A stretch of DNA of 64,000 nucleotides, taken from NCBI RefSeq assembly GCF_900109935.1, contig NZ_FOBV01000003.1, positions 248,001 to 312,000 of the forward strand, read 5' to 3'. Under the pieces are notes generated by a model, which made no database searches, had not been told where the DNA came from, and saw nothing but the letters and a program-made list of their open reading frames with translations. Made by a program: the position numbers and the translations under genes. How positions within the stretch are numbered: the stretch's first letter is position 1; every line of letters begins with the position of its first letter. Positions 34,513-44,678 of the stretch are shown here, in pieces. This DNA is from Chryseobacterium taichungense. GTDB lineage: Bacteria; Bacteroidota; Bacteroidia; Flavobacteriales; Weeksellaceae.

Positions 34513-36507
34513 TTATCTAGTTGTGGTTATATTTCCCTTTTTAATCCGCTTCTGTTTTAATCCTTCATTCTTGAAAAGATAGTAGGCCGACTGATAATTT
34601 GCTATCGCTTTTTTTACATACTGTTCAGACAGCATCTCTGGATTTTGTTTATTTTTCTCCTTGTCATACAAATACGTCTCTGTTTTTTGCTGTGGACCTA
34701 GAATAACCAATTTGTTGTTTTCCATATATCCAAGTTTCTGATAGGTACTTACAAATATTCTTGGAATATAGCTTTCGCCTAAAACATTTTTACCATAAAG
34801 ATTACTCTGATATGTCCAACCTAAAAGTGCGAAAAGTGTTGGATACAAATCGATCTGAGAGCACATTTTTTCAATTCTGAATGGTTCGTTGTCGTTCAGG
34901 TTGACAATCATTGCAGGGATATGGTATTTTGCGACATCGATATCGTTCTTGCCCGCACTGCTGGCACAATGATCTGCAACAATTATAACAATGGTATTTT
35001 TGTACCAGGATTTATTCTTTATCTTTTTAAAAAACTGACCGATCGCATAATCTGTGTATTTCACGGCGCCTTCCCTTCCCGATCCCGAGGGAATATCAAT
35101 CTTTCCTTCAGGATATGTATAAGGACGATGATTGGAAGTGTTCATTACAAAATCGTAAAAAGGTTTCCCCGCTGCAAATTTTTGATCTGCTTGCTTTATC
35201 ACCTGATCATAAAGATTTTCATCACTAATACCCCAGGCATTTTCAAAAGTGACCTCATTGTCTTCTATTGGTATTCTTGGAGACTGATAATCTTCCCCTA
35301 CAAAAGAATTTCTTTTCCTGTCAACAATTGTGTATCCATTATTACCGAAATAATTATTCATATTATCAAAATATCCATCACCACCATATAAGAATGAAGT
35401 ATCATATCCCTTTTGACCGAAGATAGATCCTACAGTGGTCAGATTATCGTTGTCTTTCCTACGAACAATACTATTCCCCGGTGTAGGCGGAACGGCAAGT
35501 GAAAGTGCCTCCATTCCTCGCACGGTTCTTGTTCCGGTAGCATACATATTGGTAAATAAAATGCTTCGATTCGCCAATGAGTCCAACGTAGGTGTCAGAT
35601 TCTGATTGTTGCCAAATGTTTTCATAAAGTCTGCACTGAAACTTTCCAATGTGATCATAATAACATTGGGCTTCTCAGAGGAGTCATCTCCCTTAATGTT
35701 ACGTACAATTGAGAAATCTTTTGATACATAATGTGAGTCAGTTTCCTGCAGATCAGTTCTCACAATATTAAACGCCTCTCTATTATCGATGAGTGTGTAG
35801 AAGTGCTCATAATTGATCTCGTTATTTTTATAAGCTGAAAAAAAAGAATAGATTCCTGATTTTGACAACTCATTCCTATACCTGTTCTCACTGCTCTCTG
35901 CTAAACTGTTGTCAATAAAAAATGTGTAGAAGACTGAAATAAAAAGCAATCCTAAAAAAATAGTGAATCGCTGTATAAAAGGTGTACTGCCTTCAAAATT
36001 ATCTGTGAAATAATGCCTCTTATAGAAAAGTAAAAATACCAAAGAGGTCATTAGTAACATGGCTGTAATGAGCAATGGCAAAGGATATGATTCATTAATA
36101 TTATTGATTACTTCATAGGTATAAACCAAATAATCAACTGCAATAAAATTAAACCGACTTTCAAATTCCTGCCAGAATGTTACTTCAGCAAAAAATGAAA
36201 ACAACAATATAAGCACAGCTACAGTAAAACAAAAAAAAGTCATAGCTCTATTGAAAAGCGAATTATTATATTTCTGGGGAAACAAAAGCAGATATAGGCT
36301 GTATGGTAGCACAAAAAATACCCCTACACCAATATCAAACAAAAATCCCATAGCAAATACTTTCAACAATGAAATAAAACTAAGATCAGCTTTTTGAATG
36401 CTGGCCACAGAAAGCCCTATCCTAAGAAAAAAGGACAAGATCATGTATAATAAGAAAAAATTAGTGAGCAGGCTATAAGTGCTTCTCTTAATTTTAATTA
36501 GTCTCAT
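34513..36507 (-). CDS. LTA-synthase-family phosphotransferase (sulfatase fold)
   Basis: The 664-residue protein has five N-terminal membrane helices and a C-terminal alkaline-phosphatase/sulfatase-like domain outside the membrane. Metal and catalytic residues fit LtaS: Glu in MITLESFSADF, a Thr in the GTRTVRGMEAL block, and Asp-His in IIVADHCA. Gram-negative relatives transfer phosphoglycerol or phosphoethanolamine to glycans or lipids; LTA itself is not expected here. The ATG at 36507 is preferred to a start two codons upstream. It starts the operon with mgtC and the metal ATPase. Confidence 0.85.
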   Translation of the reverse strand: MRLIKIKRSTYSLLTNFFLLYMILSFFLRIGLSVASIQKADLSFISLLKVFAMGFLFDIGVGVFFVLPYSLYLLLFPQKYNNSLFNRAMTFFCFTVAVLILLFSFFAEVTFWQEFESRFNFIAVDYLVYTYEVINNINESYPLPLLITAMLLMTSLVFLLFYKRHYFTDNFEGSTPFIQRFTIFLGLLFISVFYTFFIDNSLAESSENRYRNELSKSGIYSFFSAYKNNEINYEHFYTLIDNREAFNIVRTDLQETDSHYVSKDFSIVRNIKGDDSSEKPNVIMITLESFSADFMKTFGNNQNLTPTLDSLANRSILFTNMYATGTRTVRGMEALSLAVPPTPGNSIVRRKDNDNLTTVGSIFGQKGYDTSFLYGGDGYFDNMNNYFGNNGYTIVDRKRNSFVGEDYQSPRIPIEDNEVTFENAWGISDENLYDQVIKQADQKFAAGKPFYDFVMNTSNHRPYTYPEGKIDIPSGSGREGAVKYTDYAIGQFFKKIKNKSWYKNTIVIIVADHCASSAGKNDIDVAKYHIPAMIVNLNDNEPFRIEKMCSQIDLYPTLFALLGWTYQSNLYGKNVLGESYIPRIFVSTYQKLGYMENNKLVILGPQQKTETYLYDKEKNKQNPEMLSEQYVKKAIANYQSAYYLFKNEGLKQKRIKKGNITTTR

Positions 36508-36617
36508 AAACAAGTTTTATAAGTGATTAAAACATTATTATCCTTTGAAATCAATTTTATGTGATAGAGAACTAACCATTAGATTTTATTTATTATCAAT
36601 CTATTTTTACCGTTCAT

Positions 36618-37514
36618 CTATAAGTGTATTACACTTTCATCATAGCCTTCATATTCGATTTGAAAAGTGGTGTGGGTTATTTTAAAATCTGTTGTCACTT
36701 TGTCTGTTAATATTTTCAGGATTTCGTTGCGATTTTTATTTTCATCTGCAATCACATGAGCACTCATGGCATTAACGCCTGACGTAAGAGACCAAACATG
36801 AAGATCGTGGAGTCCCTTGATTTCCGGGAGTTCTTCCAGTGATGCTCTAAGCTTGCTGATATCTACATCTTTCGGTGTACCTTCCAATAAGACATTAACC
36901 GCTTCCATAAGCAACTTTAAGGTTCTGGGAATGATTAATAGACCTATTGCCGCAGAAATGATCGGATCTGCGTAATACCATTGTGTTGTCAGCATTATCA
37001 CACCTGCGATCATTACTCCTACGGATGTCAGCATATCCGACAAGACCTCAAAATAAGCACCTTTCATATTAAGACTTTCATTGGAGTCCTTTCTTATGAT
37101 AAGGATACCGATGATATTGACCACAAAACCAATTCCTGCAACGATCATCATGGAGCCACTTTGCACTTCAGGAGGATTTTTAAATCTTTGAAATGCCTCA
37201 TATAAAACAAATAATGAGATACCCAATAGCACAACAGCATTAATCACAGCAGCCAAAATCTCTGTGCGATAGTACCCAAATGTTTTTTCAGGACTAGCCT
37301 TTCTCTCACCAATTTTGATTGCAATAAATGCTAGGAGTAAACCGACAACATCTGTTAGCATGTGAGCAGCATCCGCAAGCAATGCAAGACTTTTTGTTGC
37401 AATTCCTCCAATGACTTCAGCAATAAGATAAGTACCACTTAGTGCTAGGACGATGAGTAAATTTTTCTTATGTCTGCTTGATGCAGATCCAGTCTGTTTA
37501 TTTGTGTCGCTCAT
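36618..37514 (-). CDS. Cation diffusion facilitator (CzcD-like zinc exporter)
   Basis: The 298-residue protein has six hydrophobic segments. Metal-site residues fit the zinc-exporting CDF group: HMLTD in helix 2 (LADAAHMLTDVVG) and SDMLTS in helix 5. The C-terminal cytosolic domain contains LHDLHVWSL with the conserved His pair. It should exchange Zn2+ (also Cd2+ or Co2+) for protons at the inner membrane. It lies 26 bp downstream of the bestrophin gene. Confidence 0.92.
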   Translation of the reverse strand: MSDTNKQTGSASSRHKKNLLIVLALSGTYLIAEVIGGIATKSLALLADAAHMLTDVVGLLLAFIAIKIGERKASPEKTFGYYRTEILAAVINAVVLLGISLFVLYEAFQRFKNPPEVQSGSMMIVAGIGFVVNIIGILIIRKDSNESLNMKGAYFEVLSDMLTSVGVMIAGVIMLTTQWYYADPIISAAIGLLIIPRTLKLLMEAVNVLLEGTPKDVDISKLRASLEELPEIKGLHDLHVWSLTSGVNAMSAHVIADENKNRNEILKILTDKVTTDFKITHTTFQIEYEGYDESVIHL

Positions 37515-37540
37515 AATTTTATGTATTTACTAGATTGACT

Positions 37541-38419
37541 CTACATTTCGAAGTAAGTATTATTTTCTTTTTTAACAGGAATATCATTTTCTTTGATCAT
37601 CTGTAAAATATTGATTTCTATAGTTTGTGCAATAGATGTCATTGGCGTATCCACAGGAGTATTCTCGAAAGGATCCTGCATGATGATTGCTGTTTTCTCA
37701 ATGGCTATAAATAGCAGAGGAATAGTGATCGTTGTAATAATTTCCAAGGTGAGCTGGGAATCTTCCAATCCGAAAGGGAGTATAAAAGCAAAAACATATA
37801 TAAGAGTATGCAGTAAAATACTATAGGCACGTGGAAATACCGTATTTTTCAATCTTTCACATTTTCCCATATTGTCACACAGCCTCATGAGAACTTCGTT
37901 AAGCTGAACCTCCTTGAAATCTGATACCAATCCTTTTTCGGCTATTTGTCTTAAGTGATAAGAATGTTCATCCAAAATTGCATTGGGTATATTAACAGCG
38001 TTAATCTGATGCATATTCAAATACTCCCCTACTTTACCGGAAAAAGGCTGTTTTCTTAATGCTTCGCCTAACGCATAGACCCATACGATTTGTCTTTCTG
38101 CAAATATTTTAACGTCCGCACTATCCTGAGGAATGAACTGAATAATTAATCGGATAAGAGACCTGGAATCATTAACAATAGCACCCCAAACGGTTCTTGC
38201 TTCCCACCATCTCTCGTATGACTGCGCCGTCCTAAATGCAAGTAGCAGTGATACAGCAGTTCCTAAAATTGCGGGAATGCTTAATGGAATTGATATTTTT
38301 TTGAAAATAGGATGCAGATCCAACAAACCTATACCTACAGCAAGTATAACAATCAGTAATATTTGGCTTTTAATTTGATCAATAAAATACCAGATTGAAA
38401 TTTTCTTGTTTAGTAACAT
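37541..38419 (-). CDS. Bestrophin-family anion channel (UPF0187)
   Basis: The 292-residue protein has four main hydrophobic segments and the bestrophin pattern RTAQSYERWWEARTVWGAIV with its conserved Arg and Trp residues, and ends in a charged helix. Bacterial bestrophins form pentameric anion or cation channels. The N-terminal order (SIWYFIDQIKSQILLIV) fits the family start. It is probably co-transcribed with the CDF gene. The link to metal export could be charge balance, which is a guess. Confidence 0.85.
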   Translation of the reverse strand: MLLNKKISIWYFIDQIKSQILLIVILAVGIGLLDLHPIFKKISIPLSIPAILGTAVSLLLAFRTAQSYERWWEARTVWGAIVNDSRSLIRLIIQFIPQDSADVKIFAERQIVWVYALGEALRKQPFSGKVGEYLNMHQINAVNIPNAILDEHSYHLRQIAEKGLVSDFKEVQLNEVLMRLCDNMGKCERLKNTVFPRAYSILLHTLIYVFAFILPFGLEDSQLTLEIITTITIPLLFIAIEKTAIIMQDPFENTPVDTPMTSIAQTIEINILQMIKENDIPVKKENNTYFEM

Positions 38420-38441
38420 AACTTTTGTTTATAGATTTGAT

Positions 38442-38495
38442 ATAACATTATGATACGTAGTTCACGATTTAATTCGATTCGTAGCATAATGTTAT
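38442..38495. repeat. Inverted repeat upstream of the bestrophin gene
   Basis: ATAACATTATG-A-TACG (38442-38457) and CGTA-G-CATAATGTTAT (38480-38495) match at 15 of 16 positions around a 22-nt centre. It lies in the 125-bp gap between czcB and bestrophin. It has no T tract in the direction of czcB transcription, so it may be an operator rather than a terminator. Confidence 0.6.
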
Positions 38496-38544
38496 TTTTT
38501 ATTACAGCTGAAACTTTTATATAAAGGCTTTCGTAATAATAAAT

Positions 38545-39819
38545 CTAATCTTCATGCCCTCCTGAATTAGATAATTTAGCATTGACGAAGAATGCACCTT
38601 TTACCACAATGTTTGTATCAGGTGCAATTTTGGTCACTGGAGTGATTGCAGTATAACCTAGATCTGAAGAACCTTTAACAATTTCTATTTTCTCAAAATT
38701 CAATGTTTTTCCTTGATTCTTGGTATGCGCTGCCTCTTTTGTACCTTCCTCTTTCTCACCCCCTTCTTCCTCTTCAGCATGTTCTTCAGGCTTTTTAGAA
38801 GTCTGTATGAAAACATAGAATTTACCGTCAGCTTCCACGATTGCTTCATCAGGAACGGCAGCGGTGCTTGAGTTTCCAAGGCTTACCATTCCGGTAACAT
38901 TCATCCCATCGATCAACCCCACTTTATTTCCTGTAACACTCGCATGTACAGAGATCGTTTTACTCTCATTTTCGAATGACGACCCGATACTAAATACGGT
39001 AGCGTTATACAAAGTTTCCGGATTATTGGTCAGCTTAAACTGTACAGTTTGTCCAACTTTCATTTTAGGTAGATCCTTTTCAAAAACCTGAAGATCTAAA
39101 TGGATAGAACTATTATCAATAATATCAAGAACTGGTGATGCCACATCAACATAACTTCCAATCTGCGCATTGATACTGCTTACGGTTCCACTGATCGGTG
39201 AAGTTATAACCAACCCAGATCGTAGATTACCATTGCTTACTTTACCCGGGCTGATCCCCATAAGCTGGAGCTGTCTCTGTAGTGATGATCTTTGGGTTCT
39301 TAAACTTTTTAATTCAGCATCAGAGCTTTGCAGATTCTTTTTTGCTCCGGCATCATTATCAAATAGTTCACGTTGCCTTCTATATTCCTGTTCAGCAAAC
39401 GCGATCCTGCTGTTCACTGTAAGATATTGCTCCTGAAGCTGAATATACTCGGGATTATTGATTGATGCAATTACCTGCCCTTTCCTCACATGATCTCCTA
39501 TCTGTACATTTAATGTCTTAATCACCCCACCATACAGAGAGGTAACGGTAGCTTTTCTATTGTTGGGAACACTCAATACACCATTGGCTTTAACAAGTGA
39601 GGTCAGATCTTTCATCTCAATTTTACCTAAGGAGATTCCGACTGCTTTCATTTGTTCTTCTGTTAATGCCGCGATCGTTTGCGGTGCCTCTTCATGAGCC
39701 TCCTCTACCTGTTCGGTTTTTGCTTTTACTTCCGTTTCCTCAGAGGCTTCTTTTTTTCCACAGCTTAAGACTAAAAAAGAAATTAACAGCGTAGATACTA
39801 TATTATATTTAATTTTCAT
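38545..39819 (-). CDS. czcB: RND efflux periplasmic adaptor (CzcB-like)
   Basis: The 424-residue lipoprotein (lipobox LSCG) has the usual adaptor order: a flexible acidic N-terminus, barrel-sandwich (lipoyl) halves around a coiled coil (YLTVNSRIAFAEQEYRRQRELF), and beta-barrel and membrane-proximal domains. A Glu/His-rich insert (EEHAEEEEGGEKEEG) near residue 350 may bind metal. It links the CzcA permease to the outer-membrane factor. Its start lies immediately after the CzcA-CzcC stop. Confidence 0.9.
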   Translation of the reverse strand: MKIKYNIVSTLLISFLVLSCGKKEASEETEVKAKTEQVEEAHEEAPQTIAALTEEQMKAVGISLGKIEMKDLTSLVKANGVLSVPNNRKATVTSLYGGVIKTLNVQIGDHVRKGQVIASINNPEYIQLQEQYLTVNSRIAFAEQEYRRQRELFDNDAGAKKNLQSSDAELKSLRTQRSSLQRQLQLMGISPGKVSNGNLRSGLVITSPISGTVSSINAQIGSYVDVASPVLDIIDNSSIHLDLQVFEKDLPKMKVGQTVQFKLTNNPETLYNATVFSIGSSFENESKTISVHASVTGNKVGLIDGMNVTGMVSLGNSSTAAVPDEAIVEADGKFYVFIQTSKKPEEHAEEEEGGEKEEGTKEAAHTKNQGKTLNFEKIEIVKGSSDLGYTAITPVTKIAPDTNIVVKGAFFVNAKLSNSGGHED

Positions 39820-39820
39820 T

Positions 39821-42800
39821 TTATTTGTTTATGATAGAATTAATGGTAATAACAGATTGATTAACCTGTTGAATCGATTCGAGATACTTTAATTGAATAT
39901 TGGTAGAAGTCTGAAGCGCAAAAAGATATTCAACGTAGGAAATTTCTCCTGTTTTATATCCCAATTGTCCGGCTTTAGCTATTTTCTCAGCATTGGGTAT
40001 AGCCTGATTAATATAATAATTATATTGCTCTACATCCTGCTGATATTGATTCAAAGCGTTTTCCAGTTGCGCTTCCAGCTGTTTTTGCTGTAATTTTGCA
40101 TTAGATTCCGCTACTTGCTTTTGGAACTCCCAAGATTGCATTCTCGCTTTTGTAGCACCGAAAGTCAGGGGAATCGTAACGCCAATAGTTGCTGCGTGAA
40201 ATCTATTTCCCGCATTAAAATTCCGATCCATACCATTGATCGTCTGGGTACCGATTAAAGACTGATTGGTGTAACCTATACTGAAATCAGGTAGGCCCAG
40301 AGACCTTTCAACGTTTTTATTTTTTTCTGCTATGGTCATCTCCTGATAGTAAGACCTTACTGTTGGATGATTCGCTATTGACGCGCTGTCAAATACATAA
40401 TTAGCTTTCAGGGGCTCATAATTTGTGTTATAAGGAACCGAGATGTCTCCCGAAGTATTCAATAAGGTTTTTAAGTTTTTGTATGCATTATTCAAATAAA
40501 CTTCATTTTGCTTCAACAACAAATTGATCTCCCCTTTCTGAGTTTCTGCAGTATTGATCTCTATCTTTTTAATATCTCCTGATTTAAATCTGACCGTAGC
40601 AATTCTTATAAAATCCTGATATAAACTATCCAGATTTTTTAATTTTGACTGGTTAAATTGCAGATATTCGATCTGATAGTAATAGGTCCTAACCTGTCTT
40701 GCAAGTTCGTTGACCGAAATCTCCTTATTGATCTGCTTTCCTTTGATCTGTTCAGCGATAAGTTCTCTTCTTGCTTTAAACAATGTTGGAAACGGAATAC
40801 TTTGAGATATAGAAAAAGATTGATCGAATTTTTTACTGTTGTATTGGCCTAACTGAGCATCTAAACTCATTTTTGGAAGTTCTTTAGCAGTAGGTTTCAG
40901 TACCTCTGTTACTTTAATATCCAAATCTTTCGACCGCATTAAATTATTGTTGGTCAATGCGATGCTCGTAGCTTCCTCAACTGTAACAGGGGTACCTTGT
41001 TGTGCGTTAAAGGTCTGTCCAATGAATAAAAAACCTAAAACTAAAACCGCTGTCAGTGGCTTATTACCTGAAGGCTTTTTGATTTTTAGTTTAGTACTGA
41101 AGATAATGTATAACATCGGTAAAACAAAAAGAGTCAAGAAAGTTGCTGTAACCAGTCCCCCGATTACAACGGTCGCCAAAGGTTTCTGAACTTCTGCCCC
41201 GGCTCCGGTTGAAATTGCCATAGGTAAAAATCCTAATGATGCGACTGTGGCTGTCATTAAAACAGGTCTCAGACGAGTTTTAGTTCCTTCCATCACACGT
41301 TTTAAAATATTGGTTTCACCTTCCTTCTCTAACTCGTTAAATGTTCCGATCAACACAATACCATTAAGTACCGCTACACCAAATAATGCAATAAACCCAA
41401 TTCCCGCGCTGATACTAAAAGGCATACCGCGAAGCATTAACGCGAATATACCGCCGATAGCACTCATTGGAATTGCCGTAAAGATCAAGGCAGCCTGCTT
41501 TAGCGAACCAAAAGTAAAATATAACAGCATAAAGATCAAAAATAATGATACAGGTACAGCAATGGTCAGTCGTTTACTGGCAGCTTTAAGATTCTCAAAT
41601 TGTCCGCCATATGTATAATAATATCCTGATGGTAATTTTTCTTTATTAAGCTTCTGCTGGATTTCTTCTACTACACTTTCTACATCTCGGCCTTTTACGT
41701 TAAAACCAATGACGATTCTCCTTTTACCTGCCTCACGACTAATCTGTGCGGGGCCAAGTTTATAATTGATATTGGACACCTGTGAAAGCGGGATCTGTAT
41801 TCCTGTCTTCGTAGACACCATCAGATTGTTGACATCATCAATACTGGTTCTATGTAAACTATCCAAACGAACCACCAGATCAAACCTTCTTTCATTCTCA
41901 AATACCTGACCTGCAGCCTGACCTGCAAAAGCAGTACTTACAGCAGTATTTACGTCTTCAATATTCAGCCCGTAATTAGCCATTCTTGTGCGGTCATATT
42001 CAACATTAATTTGCGGAAGACCACTAACACGTTCGATCTGTGGAGCACTCGCACCATTAACAGACTGAATAATTTTTGCTGTTTTATCCGCATATATCGC
42101 TAAAGAATCTAAATTTTCACCGAAAATTTTAACCGCTACATCTTGTCTGATTCCTGTCATCAACTCATTGAAACGCATCTGGATCGGTTGATTTTTTTCG
42201 AAAAATACCCCGGGAATAGCTTCAAGCTTTTCAGAGATCTCATCTGCTAATTCATCATATGATTTTTTTGTTTTCCATTCACTTTGCGGTTTTAAGATCA
42301 CCATCATATCAGTAGCTTCAGGAGGCATTGGATCAGTAGGCACTTCAGCAGCACCGGTCTTCCCTACAACCATTTTAACTTCGTCAAACTGCTTGATCAG
42401 CCTGGAGGCCTGCATAGAGGTTTCAATACTCTGACTTAATGAACTTCCCTGTGGAAGAATACAGTGAAAAGCAAAATCACCTTCTTGGAGTTGAGGGATA
42501 AACTCGCCCCCCATTCTTCCAAATATAAATAATGAAACTGCAAATAATGCAACAGTAACACTTACTAACCAATATTTTACTTTTAAAGCTTTCTCTAGTA
42601 GAGGTTGATAGATTTTTTGGAGTCGGTTCATCATTTTATCTGAGAAATTTTCTTTATGCGAGATTTTCTTCGATAAAAAAAGTGCACTCATCATTGGAAT
42701 ATAGGTCAATGATAATATCAATGCACCAAAGATTGCAAAACCTACAGTTTTAGCCATCGGAGTAAACATCTTACCCTCAACACCTACTAACGTTAAAATA

Positions 42801-44185
42801 GGAATGTAGACAATCAAAATAATAATCTCCCCAAATGCTGCGCTGCTTCTGATTTTAGAAGCTGAAAGAAATACCTCTTCATCCATCTCAGACTGGGTAA
42901 GAAGACGTGTTGTTTTCCGCAATCCTAAGTGATGAAGAGTCGCTTCAACAATAATAACAGCTCCGTCGACAATTAATCCAAAATCAATCGCCCCTAAACT
43001 CATTAAGTTGGCACTTACTCCGAAAACGTTCATCATTCCCAAAGCAAAGAGTAAGGACAACGGAATGGCAGATGCCACAATAAGACCGGCTCGTAAATTA
43101 CCGAGAAATACTACCAGCACAAAAATCACTATCAACGCTCCTTCGATAAGATTTTTCTCGACAGTATCAATAGCTCTGCCAACTAGATTAGTTCTGTCTA
43201 AATAAGGCTCAATAATCACATCAGTAGGTAAAGATTTTTGAATAGTTGGTATTTTTTCTTTGATTAATTGCACTACCTCATTACTATTAGCACCTTTAAG
43301 CATCATCACCACTCCACCTACAGCATCCACCTCACCATTAAATGTCATGGCACCATATCGAACCGCACTTCCCAAACGAACCTCAGCAACATCTTTAATG
43401 AATATAGGCACACTCCCTGTTTCATTTTTAACTACAACATTCCCAACATCTTCAAGAGAGGTCACAAGTCCAATTCCACGGATAAAATAAGCATTAGGCT
43501 TTTTGTCAATGTAGGCTCCGCCTGTGTTCTGATTATTTTTTTCAAGAGCTGCAAAAATATCAGAAATACTAACTCCCATCGCTCGTAGACGATCAGGGTT
43601 AACAGCGACCTCATATTGTTTTAGCTGTCCTCCGAAGCTGTTAATCTCTGCAACTCCGGGAGTACCATTAAGCTGTCTTCGAACGATCCAGTCCTGCATT
43701 GTACGAAGTTCTTTGGAATCGTATTTTTTCTCACTTCCTTTCTTTGGATGAAGGATGTATTGATATACTTCCCCAAGTCCTGTACTTACCGGAGCCAACT
43801 CTGGTGTGCCAATTCCTTTTGGAATTTCTTCAGCAGCCTGCTTCAGCTTTTCACTGATCAATTGGCGGGCAAAATAAACGTCAACCTCTTCTTTAAATAC
43901 AACAGTGATTACAGACAAACCGAATCGTGAAATACTTCTGGTCTCCTCAATATCAGGAACATTAGCAATACTCTGTTCTATAGGGAATGTCACCAACTGT
44001 TCAACTTCCTGACCGGCCAAAGTAGGACATACCGTGATTATTTGAACCTGATTGTTGGTGATGTCGGGTGTGGCATCGATCGGAAGTTTGGTTGCGCTCC
44101 AAACTCCCCAAATAATCAACAACAAGGTCATTATACCAATGACAATCTTGTTCTTGATGCTAAATCTTATGATTTTATCTAACAT
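39821..44185 (-). CDS. czcA: Heavy-metal RND permease fused to a TolC-type outer-membrane factor (CzcA-CzcC fusion)
   Basis: The 1454-residue ORF combines two pump parts. Residues 1 to about 1040 are a 12-helix HME-RND permease; helix 4 has DFGLIVDGAVIIVE, whose D-x5-D-x6-E spacing is that of Zn/Co/Cd-type CzcA. After the last helix comes a second hydrophobic stretch ending in FNAQ, then about 400 residues of TolC/CzcC-like coiled coils (TVEEATSIALTNNN; AQLENALNQYQQDVEQ). The internal hydrophobic stretch looks like a signal peptide, so the chain may be cut into two proteins. The ATG at 44185 (MLDKIIRFSIKNK) is chosen over an upstream in-frame start. Such fusions are known from Flavobacteriia. 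Confidence 0.92.
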   Translation of the reverse strand: MLDKIIRFSIKNKIVIGIMTLLLIIWGVWSATKLPIDATPDITNNQVQIITVCPTLAGQEVEQLVTFPIEQSIANVPDIEETRSISRFGLSVITVVFKEEVDVYFARQLISEKLKQAAEEIPKGIGTPELAPVSTGLGEVYQYILHPKKGSEKKYDSKELRTMQDWIVRRQLNGTPGVAEINSFGGQLKQYEVAVNPDRLRAMGVSISDIFAALEKNNQNTGGAYIDKKPNAYFIRGIGLVTSLEDVGNVVVKNETGSVPIFIKDVAEVRLGSAVRYGAMTFNGEVDAVGGVVMMLKGANSNEVVQLIKEKIPTIQKSLPTDVIIEPYLDRTNLVGRAIDTVEKNLIEGALIVIFVLVVFLGNLRAGLIVASAIPLSLLFALGMMNVFGVSANLMSLGAIDFGLIVDGAVIIVEATLHHLGLRKTTRLLTQSEMDEEVFLSASKIRSSAAFGEIIILIVYIPILTLVGVEGKMFTPMAKTVGFAIFGALILSLTYIPMMSALFLSKKISHKENFSDKMMNRLQKIYQPLLEKALKVKYWLVSVTVALFAVSLFIFGRMGGEFIPQLQEGDFAFHCILPQGSSLSQSIETSMQASRLIKQFDEVKMVVGKTGAAEVPTDPMPPEATDMMVILKPQSEWKTKKSYDELADEISEKLEAIPGVFFEKNQPIQMRFNELMTGIRQDVAVKIFGENLDSLAIYADKTAKIIQSVNGASAPQIERVSGLPQINVEYDRTRMANYGLNIEDVNTAVSTAFAGQAAGQVFENERRFDLVVRLDSLHRTSIDDVNNLMVSTKTGIQIPLSQVSNINYKLGPAQISREAGKRRIVIGFNVKGRDVESVVEEIQQKLNKEKLPSGYYYTYGGQFENLKAASKRLTIAVPVSLFLIFMLLYFTFGSLKQAALIFTAIPMSAIGGIFALMLRGMPFSISAGIGFIALFGVAVLNGIVLIGTFNELEKEGETNILKRVMEGTKTRLRPVLMTATVASLGFLPMAISTGAGAEVQKPLATVVIGGLVTATFLTLFVLPMLYIIFSTKLKIKKPSGNKPLTAVLVLGFLFIGQTFNAQQGTPVTVEEATSIALTNNNLMRSKDLDIKVTEVLKPTAKELPKMSLDAQLGQYNSKKFDQSFSISQSIPFPTLFKARRELIAEQIKGKQINKEISVNELARQVRTYYYQIEYLQFNQSKLKNLDSLYQDFIRIATVRFKSGDIKKIEINTAETQKGEINLLLKQNEVYLNNAYKNLKTLLNTSGDISVPYNTNYEPLKANYVFDSASIANHPTVRSYYQEMTIAEKNKNVERSLGLPDFSIGYTNQSLIGTQTINGMDRNFNAGNRFHAATIGVTIPLTFGATKARMQSWEFQKQVAESNAKLQQKQLEAQLENALNQYQQDVEQYNYYINQAIPNAEKIAKAGQLGYKTGEISYVEYLFALQTSTNIQLKYLESIQQVNQSVITINSIINK

Positions 44186-44224
44186 GAGAATATAATTTTT
44201 ATTGAATGTCACAACTACCTTTTG

Positions 44225-44240
44225 GAACAACTATTTGTTC
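44225..44240. promoter_or_regulatory. Palindrome upstream of czcA
   Basis: GAACAA-CTAT-TTGTTC is a perfect 6+6-bp inverted repeat 40 bp before the czcA start, in the 159-bp gap after the small Cys-rich gene. It could be an operator; no clear -33/-7 pair was found next to it. Confidence 0.35.
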
Positions 44241-44344
44241 TAAAAATCGAGCGACAAAAATGAGTAAGAATACAACGCAATGCTATTGCAATGTTTCCAT
44301 AACTGTTTTGACGAAAGACAATTCTTCCGTCTGATTAACAAAAA

Positions 44345-44674
44345 TTATATTTTAGGAGGTTGCCATATCTGATCGTACACCAAATATGCAAAGTCATTCT
44401 TTATGAAAAGAATTTTTTTAGAATAGTACTCTTTTATCTGTTTACGATATTCTAAAACAGGATTTATTTTGAGCGAAGTAACGCTGATTCTGCAGCAATT
44501 ACAATAACAAAAAGGAGAACAAGAATCTGTTTTTGAATGAGCATCGTTTTGCTCAGATTTTATATAGGAATATGATACATTTTCATTTTTTGATTGCGCT
44601 TTTGCAACATCCATGCATGGCATTAATGATAATGCCATGAAGTAGACTGTAAAAAGCAATCTTAGAAAATTCAT
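44345..44674 (-). CDS. Small Cys-rich secreted protein (DUF6660-like) of the czc operon
   Basis: The 109-residue product has a signal peptide (ending VAKAQ) and a dense Cys cluster, CSPFCYCNCC, near residue 52, followed by a mixed tail ending IWQPPKI. Proteins of this type with a CSPFC.C.CC block are common just upstream of czc genes in Bacteroidota (DUF6660). A periplasmic metal-binding or sensing role is inferred from the Cys cluster and place. A TAACTTTG box ends only 4 nt before the ATG. Confidence 0.75.
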   Translation of the reverse strand: MNFLRLLFTVYFMALSLMPCMDVAKAQSKNENVSYSYIKSEQNDAHSKTDSCSPFCYCNCCRISVTSLKINPVLEYRKQIKEYYSKKILFIKNDFAYLVYDQIWQPPKI

Positions 44675-44678
44675 GCGA

